64,000 nt of DNA from a bacterium (GTDB taxonomy: Bacteria; Pseudomonadota; Alphaproteobacteria; Micavibrionales; UBA2020), in NCBI GenBank assembly GCA_029945425.1, contig JAQSDV010000004.1, positions 186,001-250,000 on the forward strand, given 5' to 3'. The notes beneath the pieces were generated by a model. It was not told where the DNA came from. It saw only the letters and a program-made list of their open reading frames with translations, and searched no databases. The translations under genes were made by a program, and so were the position numbers. Within the stretch, counting starts at the first letter, position 1, and the number at the start of each line of letters is the position of its first letter. Shown in pieces: positions 26,924 to 35,473 of this stretch.

Positions 26924-27877
26924 TTATTTTACCAATGCAAAGGGCGGGCGTTTCAGCGGCGGCCGTGGCAGGTGCATGTTGCCGACGACCGGTTTCGCCA
27001 CTTCGCGGAACAGCGCGTTGATGGGGGAGAAATCATAGCTGCTGGTTTTATGCAGCGCGGGCAAAATGTCGGGATAATCGCGGCTGAGGATATCGCGCAC
27101 TTCTTTCGCGCATTTTTCCATTTCGGCGCGGTCATAGGCCGGCACGTTGAATTCGGTGTGTTTCGCAATCGAACCGGGGGAAGTCGGTTGAGGCTCGATC
27201 ACGGAACCCGTTTTCTGCTCGATCGCGAAGCGGTGTTCGGCTTCGAGCAGGATACCAATCGTTTCCGCCATGTTGCGGGGCTTCAACCCGCGGGCGGTCA
27301 AATCAATGAATGCTTCGGCGACAAGGCGGATGCCTTCGCTCAAGGGGATCTCGCGGCCCTTTGCATCGACGATGTCGATATTGCTGCGCGGGCGGCGGCC
27401 CATCTGCATCAATACGGCCTGCAGATATTCTTCGCCCGAGCCGTTGGAATACTGCCAGCCGTCCAGCATCACCATATGCGTGACTTTTTCGTCGATCAGC
27501 GGCACCCACATGCCCATGAAGGCGTCCTGCCCCCAGTTAATGGCTTTCTGGATGCGCAGGCGTTTTTCGAATTCGGCGGGCGCGATCACCGCGCCGTCCA
27601 GTTTATGCACCCATTCGTCGCTGCCCTTCACGCCCTGCGCGAGGTTGGGTTCGACCACGTTCTTGAAAAACGCGTCATGGTCGGCCTTCGCCTCGTCGGC
27701 GGTCTTGAAGCCTTTGGCTTCCATATAATCGTAAAGTCGCTGGCCGCTGGTGATGGGCACACTGATATAGGCGATATTTTCGGCCTTGAGGGTGCTGAAT
27801 GCAGCCAATGCGAACTGGGCCTGGAGCTTGTGCTCGTTGGGGAGGTCGTTGGTGCGCGGTAATACTTTTCTGTTCAT
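26924..27877 (-). CDS. Hypothetical protein with a deoxyribosyltransferase-like start
   Basis: 317 residues, no signal peptide. The segment ENIAYISVPITSGQRLYDYM near residue 33 followed later by HMVMLDGWQYSNGSGEEYL near 135 recalls the arrangement in nucleoside 2-deoxyribosyltransferase-like and DUF4406 proteins (GPIT-type loop, then DGW and a Glu). The match is weak and covers only half the protein. The rest is helical, with a basic proline-rich end (PRPPLKRPPFALVK). A helper in nucleotide metabolism is possible, but I would treat the function as unknown. It is divergent from a DUF4142 gene across a 196-base AT-rich interval. Confidence 0.7.
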   Translation of the reverse strand: MNRKVLPRTNDLPNEHKLQAQFALAAFSTLKAENIAYISVPITSGQRLYDYMEAKGFKTADEAKADHDAFFKNVVEPNLAQGVKGSDEWVHKLDGAVIAPAEFEKRLRIQKAINWGQDAFMGMWVPLIDEKVTHMVMLDGWQYSNGSGEEYLQAVLMQMGRRPRSNIDIVDAKGREIPLSEGIRLVAEAFIDLTARGLKPRNMAETIGILLEAEHRFAIEQKTGSVIEPQPTSPGSIAKHTEFNVPAYDRAEMEKCAKEVRDILSRDYPDILPALHKTSSYDFSPINALFREVAKPVVGNMHLPRPPLKRPPFALVK

Positions 27878-27963
27878 GTAAGGCCAGTATATATGCTCAA
27901 TTCATGTATAACAAATTCTTTCTGGATATTGCCCAAACATCATTGATATTGCAAGCAAATTAG

Positions 27964-27984
27964 TTTGCCATATTTCATGGCAAA
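27964..27984. promoter_or_regulatory. Perfect palindrome in the divergent promoter interval
   Basis: TTTGCCAT (27964-27971), loop ATTTC, ATGGCAAA (27977-27984). It lies between two divergent genes (starts at 27877 and 28074) in AT-rich DNA, the position expected for an operator. An overlapping GCAA-TTGC pair lies just upstream. The binding protein is unknown. Confidence 0.4.
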
Positions 27985-28073
27985 ATTGTGTGAGGCAGGA
28001 GGGAACCTGAATCGGGCGGGTGATGTTTTCCTCCAAGACGACCCTGAATTCACCCCAATCGGAGACTTTCATA

Positions 28074-28577
28074 ATGAAAAAACTGACCCTCGCCGCTGTC
28101 GCTGTGACCGCGCTGTTCGCCGCCTCCCCCGCTTTCGCGACCTCCACGAAGGATTTCGTGGGCAAGGCGTCGCAATCGGGCATGTTCGAAATTGAATCCT
28201 CCAAACTGGCGCTGACCCGCGCGACCGATCCCGAAGTGAAAACCTTCGCGCAGAAAATGATCGACGACCATACGGCGGCATCCGCGGCGCTGAAGGCAGC
28301 AATGGCTGCTGACGGCGTCGACATGTCGCTGGCACCCGCAGCGCTCGACAAAAAATACGCGTCGAAACTGGAAGACCTGCAGGAAGCCGATGCGGAAGAT
28401 TTCGATGAAGATTACATGGACATGCAGAAATCCGCACACCGCAAGGCTGTGCGCCTGTTCAAGGATTATGCAGATGACGGCGAAAACGCCGCGCTGAAAA
28501 CCTTCGCCGCATCCACCGTCGCGACGCTGGAAGCGCATAAGGAACATGCAAAAAAGCTTGAAGCAAAAGTCGATTAA
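28074..28577 (+). CDS. DUF4142 secreted ferritin-like protein
   Basis: 167-residue periplasmic protein. The signal peptide ends at residues 20-23 (SPAFA). The mature part matches DUF4142: DFVGKASQSGMFEIESSKLA, then ATDPEVKTFAQKMIDDHTAA, and at the end TLEAHKEHAKKLEAKV. The domain is a ferritin-like four-helix bundle with no iron ligands I can confirm; its role is unknown and often linked to stress. The ATG at 28074 has GGAG nine bases upstream; longer in-frame starts are less likely. A strong terminator follows. Confidence 0.88.
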   Translation: MKKLTLAAVAVTALFAASPAFATSTKDFVGKASQSGMFEIESSKLALTRATDPEVKTFAQKMIDDHTAASAALKAAMAADGVDMSLAPAALDKKYASKLEDLQEADAEDFDEDYMDMQKSAHRKAVRLFKDYADDGENAALKTFAASTVATLEAHKEHAKKLEAKVD

Positions 28578-28597
28578 TTCGAGGTTTTTCTTCAACG

Positions 28598-28644
28598 AAA
28601 GCCCCCTTTCCCGTTGCCCGCGGAAAGGGGGCTTTCTTATTTTC
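28598..28644 (+). terminator. Strong rho-independent terminator of the DUF4142 gene
   Basis: GAAAGCCCCCTTTCC (28598-28612) pairs exactly with GGAAAGGGGGCTTTC (28623-28637), giving a 15-pair stem with a ten-base loop, followed by a T-rich tail (TTATTTT). Confidence 0.9.
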
Positions 28645-28812
28645 GCCACATGCACAGTGTGCGTAAATGCCTTCAAATCACATCAAATTTTAGAAAAAAG
28701 GCCCGCATAATTTACGGGATGCTTACACGAATCTGAGATGATTAAATTGTGCGTATGTGGTGACGGAATCACTTCAAGGGCTTTGCCCAGAAACCTCCGC
28801 CTCACTCCCAAG

Positions 28813-29031
28813 CACCCGAACGGCTGGCGCCACCGGCCGTTCTACACCGCTCTCCACCAGCGGAATTCGGGTGAGTACCTTGGTGATTTTTCGCCGCTTG
28901 CGTACGGCCTCCGCCTTTACCCTTTCGCGTTTCGTCCCCCGGGACGCGGGGGGTCCGGCGGGACCTTTCTCGCACAACTTATCCTTTTGAAGCGGTAACG
29001 GCCCGGCGTGACAACCGGGCCGTTCGCTTTA
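28813..29031 (+). ncRNA. Candidate structured RNA upstream of uvrA (unidentified)
   Basis: The 499-base interval between the DUF4142 terminator and uvrA has no convincing gene. Its core folds neatly. P1 pairs CACCCGAA (28813-28820) with TTCGGGTG (28866-28873). P2 pairs 28821-28827 with 28833-28839, and P3 pairs 28847-28851 with 28859-28863, so the three form a three-way junction. Another hairpin is GGTCC/GGACC (28952-28965), and a ten-pair terminator-like stem ends the unit at 29024. I do not recognise a known RNA or riboswitch class. All three plus-strand frames and one minus frame are partly open here because the DNA is GC-rich, so a small protein is not excluded. The 5' end and the strand are inferred; the terminator stem is the only strand evidence. 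Confidence 0.35.
28997..29031 (+). terminator. Terminator-like hairpin before uvrA
   Basis: AACGGCCCGG (28997-29006) pairs with CCGGGCCGTT (29015-29024) around an eight-base loop. The following bases (CGCTTTATAT) make only a weak T-run. It lies upstream of the SOS box, so it would end transcription from the preceding interval without blocking uvrA. Confidence 0.6.
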
Positions 29032-29060
29032 TATCTATTTGCTGACAGGATGCGGGAAAT

Positions 29061-29075
29061 GTTCTATATATGTTC
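29061..29075. promoter_or_regulatory. Alphaproteobacterial SOS (LexA) box of uvrA
   Basis: GTTC (29061-29064), seven bases TATATAT, GTTC (29072-29075). This is exactly the direct-repeat LexA site GTTC-N7-GTTC known in Alphaproteobacteria. It lies 68 bases before the uvrA ATG, where a promoter would be. It predicts that uvrA is repressed by LexA and induced by DNA damage. Confidence 0.8.
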
Positions 29076-29143
29076 CCAAGCACTTGCGGAGTCGCGTCAT
29101 GCGCTCTAATTCATTTTAGTCATATGGATATCGAAGGGTGGAC

Positions 29144-32029
29144 ATGGCCGAGGCTTATAACAAATCGATCCGCATCAAGGGCGCACGCGAACATAACCTG
29201 AAGAATATCGACGTCGAAATCCCCCGCGACCAGCTGGTCGTGATCACGGGACTGTCCGGTTCGGGCAAATCGTCGCTCGCCTTCGACACTATTTATGCCG
29301 AGGGGCAGCGCCGGTATGTCGAAAGCCTTTCCGCGTATGCCCGCCAGTTTCTGGAACTGATGCAAAAGCCCGATGTGGATTCGATCGAGGGCCTGTCGCC
29401 CGCGATTTCGATCGAACAGAAGACGACTTCAAAAAACCCACGCTCCACCGTCGGCACAGTCACGGAAATTCACGATTACATGCGCCTGCTCTGGGCGCGT
29501 GTCGGCATCCCCTATTCGCCCGCGACCGGCAAACCGATTTCCAGCCAGACGCCGTCCGAAATGGTCGACCAGATTTTACTGATGGGCGAAGGCACGAAGC
29601 TGTACCTGATGGCCCCCATCGCGCGCGGCCGCAAGGGCGAGTACCGGAAAGAATTCCAGGAACTGCGCAAGAAAGGTTTCCAGCGCGTCAAGATCGACGG
29701 AAAATTCCACGAACTCGACGCCGTGCCCACGCTCGACAAGCAGATCAAGCACGATATCTATGTCGTCATCGACCGCCTCGTCGTGAAAAAAGACCTCGGC
29801 AACCGCCTTGCGGATTCCGTGGAAACGGCGCTGAAGCTTTCCGATGAAGGTCTGGTGATCGTTGAAAATGCGGATACGAAGGAAGAGCAGATTTTTTCCT
29901 CCAAATTCGCCTGCCCTGTTTCGGGATTTACAATTGCGGAGATTGAACCGCGCCTGTTTTCCTTCAACAACCCGTTTGGCGCCTGCCCCGTCTGCGACGG
30001 GCTTGGCAACAAGATGATCTTCGACCCCGAAATGGTCGTGCCCGATACCACGCTGTCGCTGAAGGACGGCGCGGTTGCGCCCTGGGCGAATTCGTCGTCG
30101 GGATGGTATGAACAAACGCTTGAAAGCCTTGCCAAGGCCTTCAAGGGCAGCATGACCGCGCCTTGGGAAAAACTGCCGAAGAAATTGCAGGATGCGATTC
30201 TGTACGGCACGGGCGAAGACAAGATCACGTTCAAATACTGGGATGGCACGCGCGATTACCAGACATCGAACAAATTTGAAGGCGTGCTGCCCAACCTGCG
30301 CCGCCGCTACATGGAAACCGACAGTTTCCACATCCGCGAAGACCTCGACCAATACAAGGTGGAGCATGTCTGCGATGCCTGCAAAGGTTATCGCCTGAAA
30401 CCAGAAGCGCTGGCGATCAAGATCGACGGCAAGCATGTGGGGGAAATTTCGCTGCTGTCCATCCACGCGTCGCATGAATGGTTCAGCAACCTGCTGCCGA
30501 AGCTGAGCAAGAAGCACCGCGAAATCGCCGTGCGGATTTTGAAAGAGATCAACGACCGCCTGTCCTTCCTGCTGGATGTCGGCCTTGAATATCTCACGCT
30601 CGCACGCCGTTCCGGCACGCTGTCGGGCGGCGAAAGCCAGCGCATCCGTCTGGCGTCGCAAATCGGCTCCGGCCTGACGGGCGTATTATATGTGCTGGAC
30701 GAGCCCTCGATCGGGCTGCACCAGCGCGACAACAACCGTTTGCTGGATACGCTGAAACGCCTCCGCGATCTTGGCAACACTGTCCTCGTCGTCGAACATG
30801 ACGAAGACGCGATCCGCATGGCGGATTGGGTGATCGATATGGGCCCCGGCGCCGGCATCCACGGCGGCGAAGTGATTGCGCAGGGCACGCGCGACCAACT
30901 GATGAAGAACAAGAACAGCCTGACCGCGCAATACCTGACCGGCGCGAAGGAAATCAAGGTGCCAACGGTGCGCCGCAAGGGCAAAACTGTCCAGACCAAA
31001 AAAGGCATCGAGACGCAATATATCGAAGTGATCGGCGCACGCGAAAACAACCTGAAGAACGTGAATGCCAAGGTGCCCGTCGGCACTTTCACTTGCGTGA
31101 CCGGCGTTTCCGGATCGGGCAAGTCGTCGCTGACCATCGACACGCTGTATGCCGCAACCGCCCGCCGGTTGATGAAGGCGCGCGTGCATCCGGGCGCGCA
31201 TGACGAAATCAGGGGCCTTGAATATATCGACAAGGTGATCGACATCGACCAGTCGCCCATCGGGCGCACGCCGCGATCAAACCCTGCCACCTACACCGGC
31301 GCATTCACCCCCATCCGCGACTGGTATGCGGGTCTGCCGGAGGCGAAGGCGCGTGGCTACGGCCCGGGTCGTTTCTCCTTCAACGTAAAGGGCGGCCGCT
31401 GCGAGGCTTGCGAGGGCGACGGCGTCATCAAGATCGAAATGCACTTCCTGCCCGATGTCCATGTGACCTGCGACGCCTGCAAGGGCACGCGCTATAACCG
31501 CGAAACGCTGGAAGTGAAGTACAAGGAAAAATCCATCGCCGACGTCCTCGACATGACGGTCGAGGAAGCGGCCGAATTCTTCAAGGCCGTACCCTCCATC
31601 CGCGAAAAGATGGAAACGCTGAAGGAAGTCGGATTGGGCTATGTCCATGTCGGCCAGCGAGCCACCACCCTGTCGGGCGGCGAGGCACAGCGCGTGAAGC
31701 TGTCGAAGGAACTCTCGAAACGCGCAACCGGCCGCACCTTATATATCCTCGATGAGCCGACCACCGGTTTGCATTTCGAAGACGTGCGCAAGCTGCTCGA
31801 GGTTTTGCACCGTCTTGTCGATCAGGGAAACACGGTCGTTGTCATCGAACATAACCTTGAAGTCATCAAGACCGCGGACTGGATCATCGATGTGGGCCCC
31901 GAGGGCGGCGACAAGGGCGGCGAGATCCTGATTCAGGACACACCTGAAAAAGTCGCGCGCGAAAAACGCAGCTACACGGGACAATTCCTGAAAACGCTGC
32001 TGGCATCGAAATCGACGAAAGTCGCATAA
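29144..32029 (+). CDS. uvrA: Excinuclease ABC subunit A
   Basis: DNA-damage recognition ATPase of nucleotide excision repair, working with UvrB and UvrC. About 961 residues, normal size. The first ATP site is [18 protein letters not shown], and the second is [17 protein letters not shown] near residue 650. Both ABC signatures are present: [20 protein letters not shown] and [18 protein letters not shown]. Zinc-binding cysteines appear in [19 protein letters not shown] and [24 protein letters not shown] is the second Walker B. The ATG at 29144 is preferred over a GTG six bases earlier because the GAAGGGTG ribosome site fits it. An SOS box lies upstream. Confidence 0.97.
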   Translation: MAEAYNKSIRIKGAREHNLKNIDVEIPRDQLVVITGLSGSGKSSLAFDTIYAEGQRRYVESLSAYARQFLELMQKPDVDSIEGLSPAISIEQKTTSKNPRSTVGTVTEIHDYMRLLWARVGIPYSPATGKPISSQTPSEMVDQILLMGEGTKLYLMAPIARGRKGEYRKEFQELRKKGFQRVKIDGKFHELDAVPTLDKQIKHDIYVVIDRLVVKKDLGNRLADSVETALKLSDEGLVIVENADTKEEQIFSSKFACPVSGFTIAEIEPRLFSFNNPFGACPVCDGLGNKMIFDPEMVVPDTTLSLKDGAVAPWANSSSGWYEQTLESLAKAFKGSMTAPWEKLPKKLQDAILYGTGEDKITFKYWDGTRDYQTSNKFEGVLPNLRRRYMETDSFHIREDLDQYKVEHVCDACKGYRLKPEALAIKIDGKHVGEISLLSIHASHEWFSNLLPKLSKKHREIAVRILKEINDRLSFLLDVGLEYLTLARRSGTLSGGESQRIRLASQIGSGLTGVLYVLDEPSIGLHQRDNNRLLDTLKRLRDLGNTVLVVEHDEDAIRMADWVIDMGPGAGIHGGEVIAQGTRDQLMKNKNSLTAQYLTGAKEIKVPTVRRKGKTVQTKKGIETQYIEVIGARENNLKNVNAKVPVGTFTCVTGVSGSGKSSLTIDTLYAATARRLMKARVHPGAHDEIRGLEYIDKVIDIDQSPIGRTPRSNPATYTGAFTPIRDWYAGLPEAKARGYGPGRFSFNVKGGRCEACEGDGVIKIEMHFLPDVHVTCDACKGTRYNRETLEVKYKEKSIADVLDMTVEEAAEFFKAVPSIREKMETLKEVGLGYVHVGQRATTLSGGEAQRVKLSKELSKRATGRTLYILDEPTTGLHFEDVRKLLEVLHRLVDQGNTVVVIEHNLEVIKTADWIIDVGPEGGDKGGEILIQDTPEKVAREKRSYTGQFLKTLLASKSTKVA

Positions 32030-32037
32030 AGACCGGC

Positions 32038-32069
32038 ATCGCCACGCGGGCAGAAGCCAGCGTGGCGAT
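32038..32069 (+). terminator. Inverted repeat after uvrA, possible terminator
   Basis: ATCGCCACGC (32038-32047) pairs exactly with GCGTGGCGAT (32060-32069) over a 12-base loop, starting nine bases past the uvrA stop. No T-run follows, so the termination may be factor-dependent. The rest of the 314-base interval to 32344 is AT-rich and holds no gene I can support, presumably the promoter of the next gene. Confidence 0.5.
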
Positions 32070-32343
32070 CACTTTCCTGCAAACACAATCCCCTGCATAA
32101 CGCCGTTGCCATATTTTATGACAACAGCACAAATCCATAATCCTGTTATATTTTCTAGTACACCCGTATTAAAGATAGGGGATGGACATAACACGATTTC
32201 ATAAATAGGATCGCGGCGGTTTCGAAAAATGATTCGCCGTGAGCCGGTACGCGCCGATTGCGCTGTAAAAATGGCCCAGCGGGATAGAGGAATAGATTTT
32301 CGAACATTACGCAGAAGACTTCATTTTGAAAGGTAGCACTACA

Positions 32344-33168
32344 ATGGCCGAACCCCGTCAGCTGACAGAAAAAGAACTCGAAGCCCGCAAAGAGATCGTT
32401 ATTCCGATCAAGCCGAAAGAGCTCTGGAACGCTTACACGAAATACGTATTTGAAAAGCCCCTCGAAGGCGTGCAATGGCTTGCGAAGAAACTCGACAACG
32501 TCGCTGTTTCGAAAAAACTGCGCTCCGGCCCCCTCGCATTCCTCGGCATGCCCGCTGGCATCATCGGCCGTAACGCTGCGCGCGCAACCTCGCACCTCGC
32601 TGCTGGCAAATACCTGCACACCGCACAATGGCTGGGCGGCGGCGCTGCTGCTCTCTCCGCTTGGTACGTTGCTGGCACCGCGCTGGCGTCCACGCTCGGC
32701 AACACCCTCGTTGCAACCATCGGCGGCAAAATCGCCGTGACCGCAATCGCTGCTGCCGTGACCGTTCCCGTCATGGTTCCCGCAGCGATGATCGGCGTGG
32801 CTGGCTTTTCCGTGGCTGTTGGCCTCGGCATCGCTGCTCTCTCCGTGTTCCCGGGCGCCCTGAACCTGATCACCGGCACCCGCCGCACGATCGACTTCGT
32901 GAAAGGCATCCGCGGCGTTGACTACGACGGCGCGAAAGAAAAGCTGGAAATCGACTACAACTCGCTGCGCGCCATCGAAGAGCGCAAGACCTACCAGACC
33001 GTGAAATACAGCCTGGGCAGCCTGTCTGAAGAACACCAGAAAGACATCTACGAAGGCCTCGCAGAACGTTTCGCAAAAGCTGCCGCCAAAGCAGCCGAGC
33101 AAGACGACGCGGCGCCCGTCGCAATGCCTGCTGCTAAAGCCGGCATCACCGTCACGCCGAAGCCCTAA
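32344..33168 (+). CDS. Membrane protein of unknown function with atypical codon use
   Basis: 274 residues. An N-terminal polar part (TEKELEARKEIVIPIKPKEL) is followed by amphipathic helices, then about three or four closely packed hydrophobic segments between residues 95 and 180, very rich in Ala, Val and Gly (for example GKIAVTAIAAAVTVPVMVPA). The C-terminal 90 residues are soluble and helical and end in an Ala/Pro tail. I know no family. Codon choice differs from the neighbours: GCT for Ala and GAA for Glu are frequent where the rest of the window uses GCG and GCC, as in highly expressed genes. The ATG has AAAGGTAG upstream; an ATG six codons earlier is less likely. A strong terminator follows, so it is a single-gene unit. 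Confidence 0.75.
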   Translation: MAEPRQLTEKELEARKEIVIPIKPKELWNAYTKYVFEKPLEGVQWLAKKLDNVAVSKKLRSGPLAFLGMPAGIIGRNAARATSHLAAGKYLHTAQWLGGGAAALSAWYVAGTALASTLGNTLVATIGGKIAVTAIAAAVTVPVMVPAAMIGVAGFSVAVGLGIAALSVFPGALNLITGTRRTIDFVKGIRGVDYDGAKEKLEIDYNSLRAIEERKTYQTVKYSLGSLSEEHQKDIYEGLAERFAKAAAKAAEQDDAAPVAMPAAKAGITVTPKP

Positions 33169-33187
33169 TCGCTTCTGCTAAAAGAAT

Positions 33188-33224
33188 ACGCCCGCCAGCG
33201 GAAACCCGCGGCGGGCGTTTTTTT
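33188..33224 (+). terminator. Rho-independent terminator
   Basis: ACGCCCGCC (33188-33196) pairs exactly with GGCGGGCGT (33210-33218), followed by a run of seven T (33218-33224). It ends the transcript of the membrane-protein gene before the convergent SRPBCC gene. Confidence 0.9.
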
Positions 33225-33237
33225 ATGCGCAGGATAG

Positions 33238-33702
33238 TTAAGCCGCCGCGCCGCAGCTGGCGCCGTGATCCGCCCAGGTATCCAGCGGCGTGCCGCTTTC
33301 AAGATATGTTTTGAGGCTCGACAGCACGCGCGGCCACCCAGCCGTGACGCCCGCCGCCATTTTCGAGCCCGCCTTGAACTGGCCATGCACCACATCCAGT
33401 TTCACCATGTCGCCGGTGATCGAGATGTCAAAGCTGACCTGAGACACATCATCAAGATTATCGGGCGCCGCCCAGCTGAGGACAAGGCGGTGCGGTGGAT
33501 TGCTTTCCACGACCTTGCCCACGATCAGCGTATGCCCGTCGCCGCCATGTTCATGACGCCAGTCGGAACCGGTTTTCCAGTCCGACACGTTTTTCTGCCC
33601 CCAATACTGTTTGGTGAATTCGGGATTGGTGAGCGCCACCCAGAGTTTTTCCGGCGTGGTCTTGATATAGGTTGTGTAGATGAAATCGCGCGGTGTGGTC
33701 AT
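33238..33702 (-). CDS. SRPBCC / AHSA1-family protein
   Basis: 154-residue START-like fold protein. The N-terminus FIYTTYIKTTPEKLWVALTN is the usual first strand and helix of the Activator of Hsp90 ATPase homologue 1 family, followed by WKTGSDWRHEH and LVLSWAAPDNLDDVSQVSFD. These proteins bind hydrophobic ligands in a deep cavity; the ligand is unknown. It starts within the last four bases of the ArsR-type gene (ATGA overlap), so the two are co-translated. This ArsR plus SRPBCC pairing is common in bacteria. Confidence 0.88.
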   Translation of the reverse strand: MTTPRDFIYTTYIKTTPEKLWVALTNPEFTKQYWGQKNVSDWKTGSDWRHEHGGDGHTLIVGKVVESNPPHRLVLSWAAPDNLDDVSQVSFDISITGDMVKLDVVHGQFKAGSKMAAGVTAGWPRVLSSLKTYLESGTPLDTWADHGASCGAAA

Positions 33703-34025
33703 TTCTTTTCTCCTTCTAATGCTTGTTTCAAATTTTGCAGCGCGGTCAGACGTTCCTGTTCAAACTGATGCGTCCAGCGCGTGTAGATCTCGTTGATCGG
33801 CACGGGGTTCAGGTAATGCAGCTTCTCCCGCCCCCGTTTTTTGGTGACGACAAGGTTCGCGGCCTCCAGCAGCGCCAGATGCTTGGTCACCGCCTGCCGC
33901 GTCATGTCATGGCTTTCGCATAGTTCAGTCAGCGTCAGCCCGCCCTTTTCCCGCAGCCGGTCCAGCAGCTGACGGCGGCTGGAATCGGCCAGCGCCTTGA
34001 ACACTTTGTCTTCGTCGTTCACCAT
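33699..34025 (-). CDS. ArsR-family winged-helix repressor
   Basis: 108 residues. The HTH region VFKALADSSRRQLLDRLREK leads to the recognition helix in LTELCESHDMTRQAVTKHLALLEAANLV, the standard ArsR winged helix. There is no obvious metal-binding Cys/His cluster, so the signal may be something other than a metal; this matches the ArsR subgroup paired with SRPBCC proteins. It is likely autoregulatory and controls the SRPBCC gene. A short AT-rich interval with an ATTATATGCAAC stretch lies just upstream of its ATG. Confidence 0.9.
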   Translation of the reverse strand: MVNDEDKVFKALADSSRRQLLDRLREKGGLTLTELCESHDMTRQAVTKHLALLEAANLVVTKKRGREKLHYLNPVPINEIYTRWTHQFEQERLTALQNLKQALEGEKK

Positions 34026-34101
34026 GAGTTATTATATGCAACTATTTGGTTGCATGTCAAGACCTGAATAAAAGCGCGGTTTTCATGGCTAAAAACGATG
34101 A

Positions 34102-34794
34102 TTATCCGAGCGAGGGTCGCGGCGGCGGGGTTTTGTCGGGGTCGCGGCGGCGCGTCCAGTCGCGCAGGTCGAGCTCTGTCGCGCCCTCCATCTTGGCCTT
34201 GCTGTAGGCCTCCATAAAGGCGGGGCGCGGCATGTCGATGATGATCTTGTTCTCGCCGAACGGCCCCTTGTCGTAGAGCAGCGCGAGCTTGGTGGCCTTG
34301 CCGTTCTTGCCCTGCTCCAGCGCCTCGACCTTGCCCCAGTCGATGCGGTCGTCGGTGATGAAGAACATCTGGAAGTTCTGTTCTTCGTTCTGGCGCACAA
34401 AGACGGCGATTTTCAGTTGCTTGTTCACCATCGGGCGGTTGGCGCTGTCCACGGATGCCGCATCAGTGAAAACGGGCGACAGCGCGGGCAGCGTTTGCGA
34501 CACGGCAGCGCCCGTCACGCTGCGCAGGTCAAGTACGGGATCGGCGCCAATATCCGCAAAATAAACGCTGCGTTCCAGATCCTCATACGACATCGCGACC
34601 GCAATTTTCACGCCGTTCTTGAGCGCGATGCCTGAAACGCCCGGGGATACTTCCGTCAGGTAATCGATGCGCTCGCGCTTGAAGCTGAGCGGCGCGAAGC
34701 CGTCGCCGCCGTCGGTGCGCGCCATCACGCGGAGCAGCAGGTCATCCGCATCGGGCAGCAGCCTTTTCGAAAATTTCTTGAGGGGTTCGGTCAT
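34102..34794 (-). CDS. Hypothetical protein, third of a tandem paralogue trio
   Basis: 230 residues, soluble, no signal peptide. It is organised as strand-helix pieces: FKRERIDYLTEVSPGVSGIALKNG-type hairpin near residue 42 (key part SGIALKNGVKIAVAM), then DLERSVYF, and PVLDLRSVTGA. A second half repeats the pattern and ends TELDLRDWTRR with a proline-rich tail. The same plan, with K-N-G or K-D-G at the turn and a closing phrase like LDL-D-TR, occurs in the next two upstream genes. The family is unknown to me. The start follows the previous stop after one base, so it is co-translated in a three-gene operon. Confidence 0.72.
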   Translation of the reverse strand: MTEPLKKFSKRLLPDADDLLLRVMARTDGGDGFAPLSFKRERIDYLTEVSPGVSGIALKNGVKIAVAMSYEDLERSVYFADIGADPVLDLRSVTGAAVSQTLPALSPVFTDAASVDSANRPMVNKQLKIAVFVRQNEEQNFQMFFITDDRIDWGKVEALEQGKNGKATKLALLYDKGPFGENKIIIDMPRPAFMEAYSKAKMEGATELDLRDWTRRRDPDKTPPPRPSLG

Positions 34795-34795
34795 G

Positions 34796-35473
34796 TTACA
34801 GCGTCATGCCCTTCGGGTTGGCAGGGCGCGTGCGGTCGCTCAAATCCAGCACGGCGTCGCCGTCGCGCAGCGCCTGGTTCATGTAATGCGTGAAATGGTC
34901 GAGCGGCATGGCGACGTAGAACGCGCTCATGCCTCCGGCCTCCGCGCCGGACCGCAATTGCACGAAGGTTTCGGTTTCGCGGCGGTCGGCATGCGCCTCG
35001 AAATAATTGATGTCTTTCTGCTTCACGCGGATGCGGCGGAATTCGCGGTCGACGGGCTTGCCATGCGCGAACAGCACCAGTTCCAGATTGCTTTCTTCCC
35101 TAGCCGATTTTTCGGCGTCGGCCGCGACCGGATTGAATTTTTTAGCGAGCCGCAACGTCTGCACGTCGCCCACAACCTTGCCGGTGACCAGCGTCAGGTC
35201 GATGCCGTTGCCGGTCGACATATCGGGTTCATAGACCGTCTTTTTCAGGCGTTCGAACCCCATCACGACGGGAATGGTGACGCCGTTTTTCAGCGTCATC
35301 GCGGAAATGTCCTTGTCGATCTCGAACAGGAAATCAATCGTGCTGGCCTTGAACGCCATCTGCCGCCAGCCGCCGGACGCACCTTCGAGCGGCGCGTTGG
35401 CGGTGATGATCAGGCCATCGGCATTGCCCATGCTGAACACCTTGGGCAACTTGCTGGAAAGCCCCCCGGTCAT
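34796..35473 (-). CDS. Hypothetical protein, second of the tandem paralogue trio
   Basis: 225 residues, soluble. The first half contains FKASTIDFLFEIDKDISAMT then LKNGVTIPVVMGFERLKKTV, followed by IDLTLVTGKVV. The second half closes with AVLDLSDRTRPANPK. These align by eye with its neighbours (SGIALKNGVKIAVAM and LDLRSVTGA in the downstream gene). The start ATG overlaps the upstream stop (ATGA), which shows translational coupling. No enzyme motif is visible. The best structural guess is two small beta-alpha domains, each ending in a helix. Confidence 0.72.
   Translation of the reverse strand: MTGGLSSKLPKVFSMGNADGLIITANAPLEGASGGWRQMAFKASTIDFLFEIDKDISAMTLKNGVTIPVVMGFERLKKTVYEPDMSTGNGIDLTLVTGKVVGDVQTLRLAKKFNPVAADAEKSAREESNLELVLFAHGKPVDREFRRIRVKQKDINYFEAHADRRETETFVQLRSGAEAGGMSAFYVAMPLDHFTHYMNQALRDGDAVLDLSDRTRPANPKGMTL

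Noticed and set aside
28738..28998. Small open frames of 67 to 86 residues in three overlapping frames
   Set aside because: They overlap each other on both strands, have no ribosome site of note and look like by-products of GC-rich structured DNA; kept only as an alternative to the RNA candidate.
28745..29031. Known RNA classes (RNase P, tmRNA, SRP RNA, cobalamin, FMN or TPP riboswitch)
   Set aside because: None of their conserved cores can be seen on either strand.
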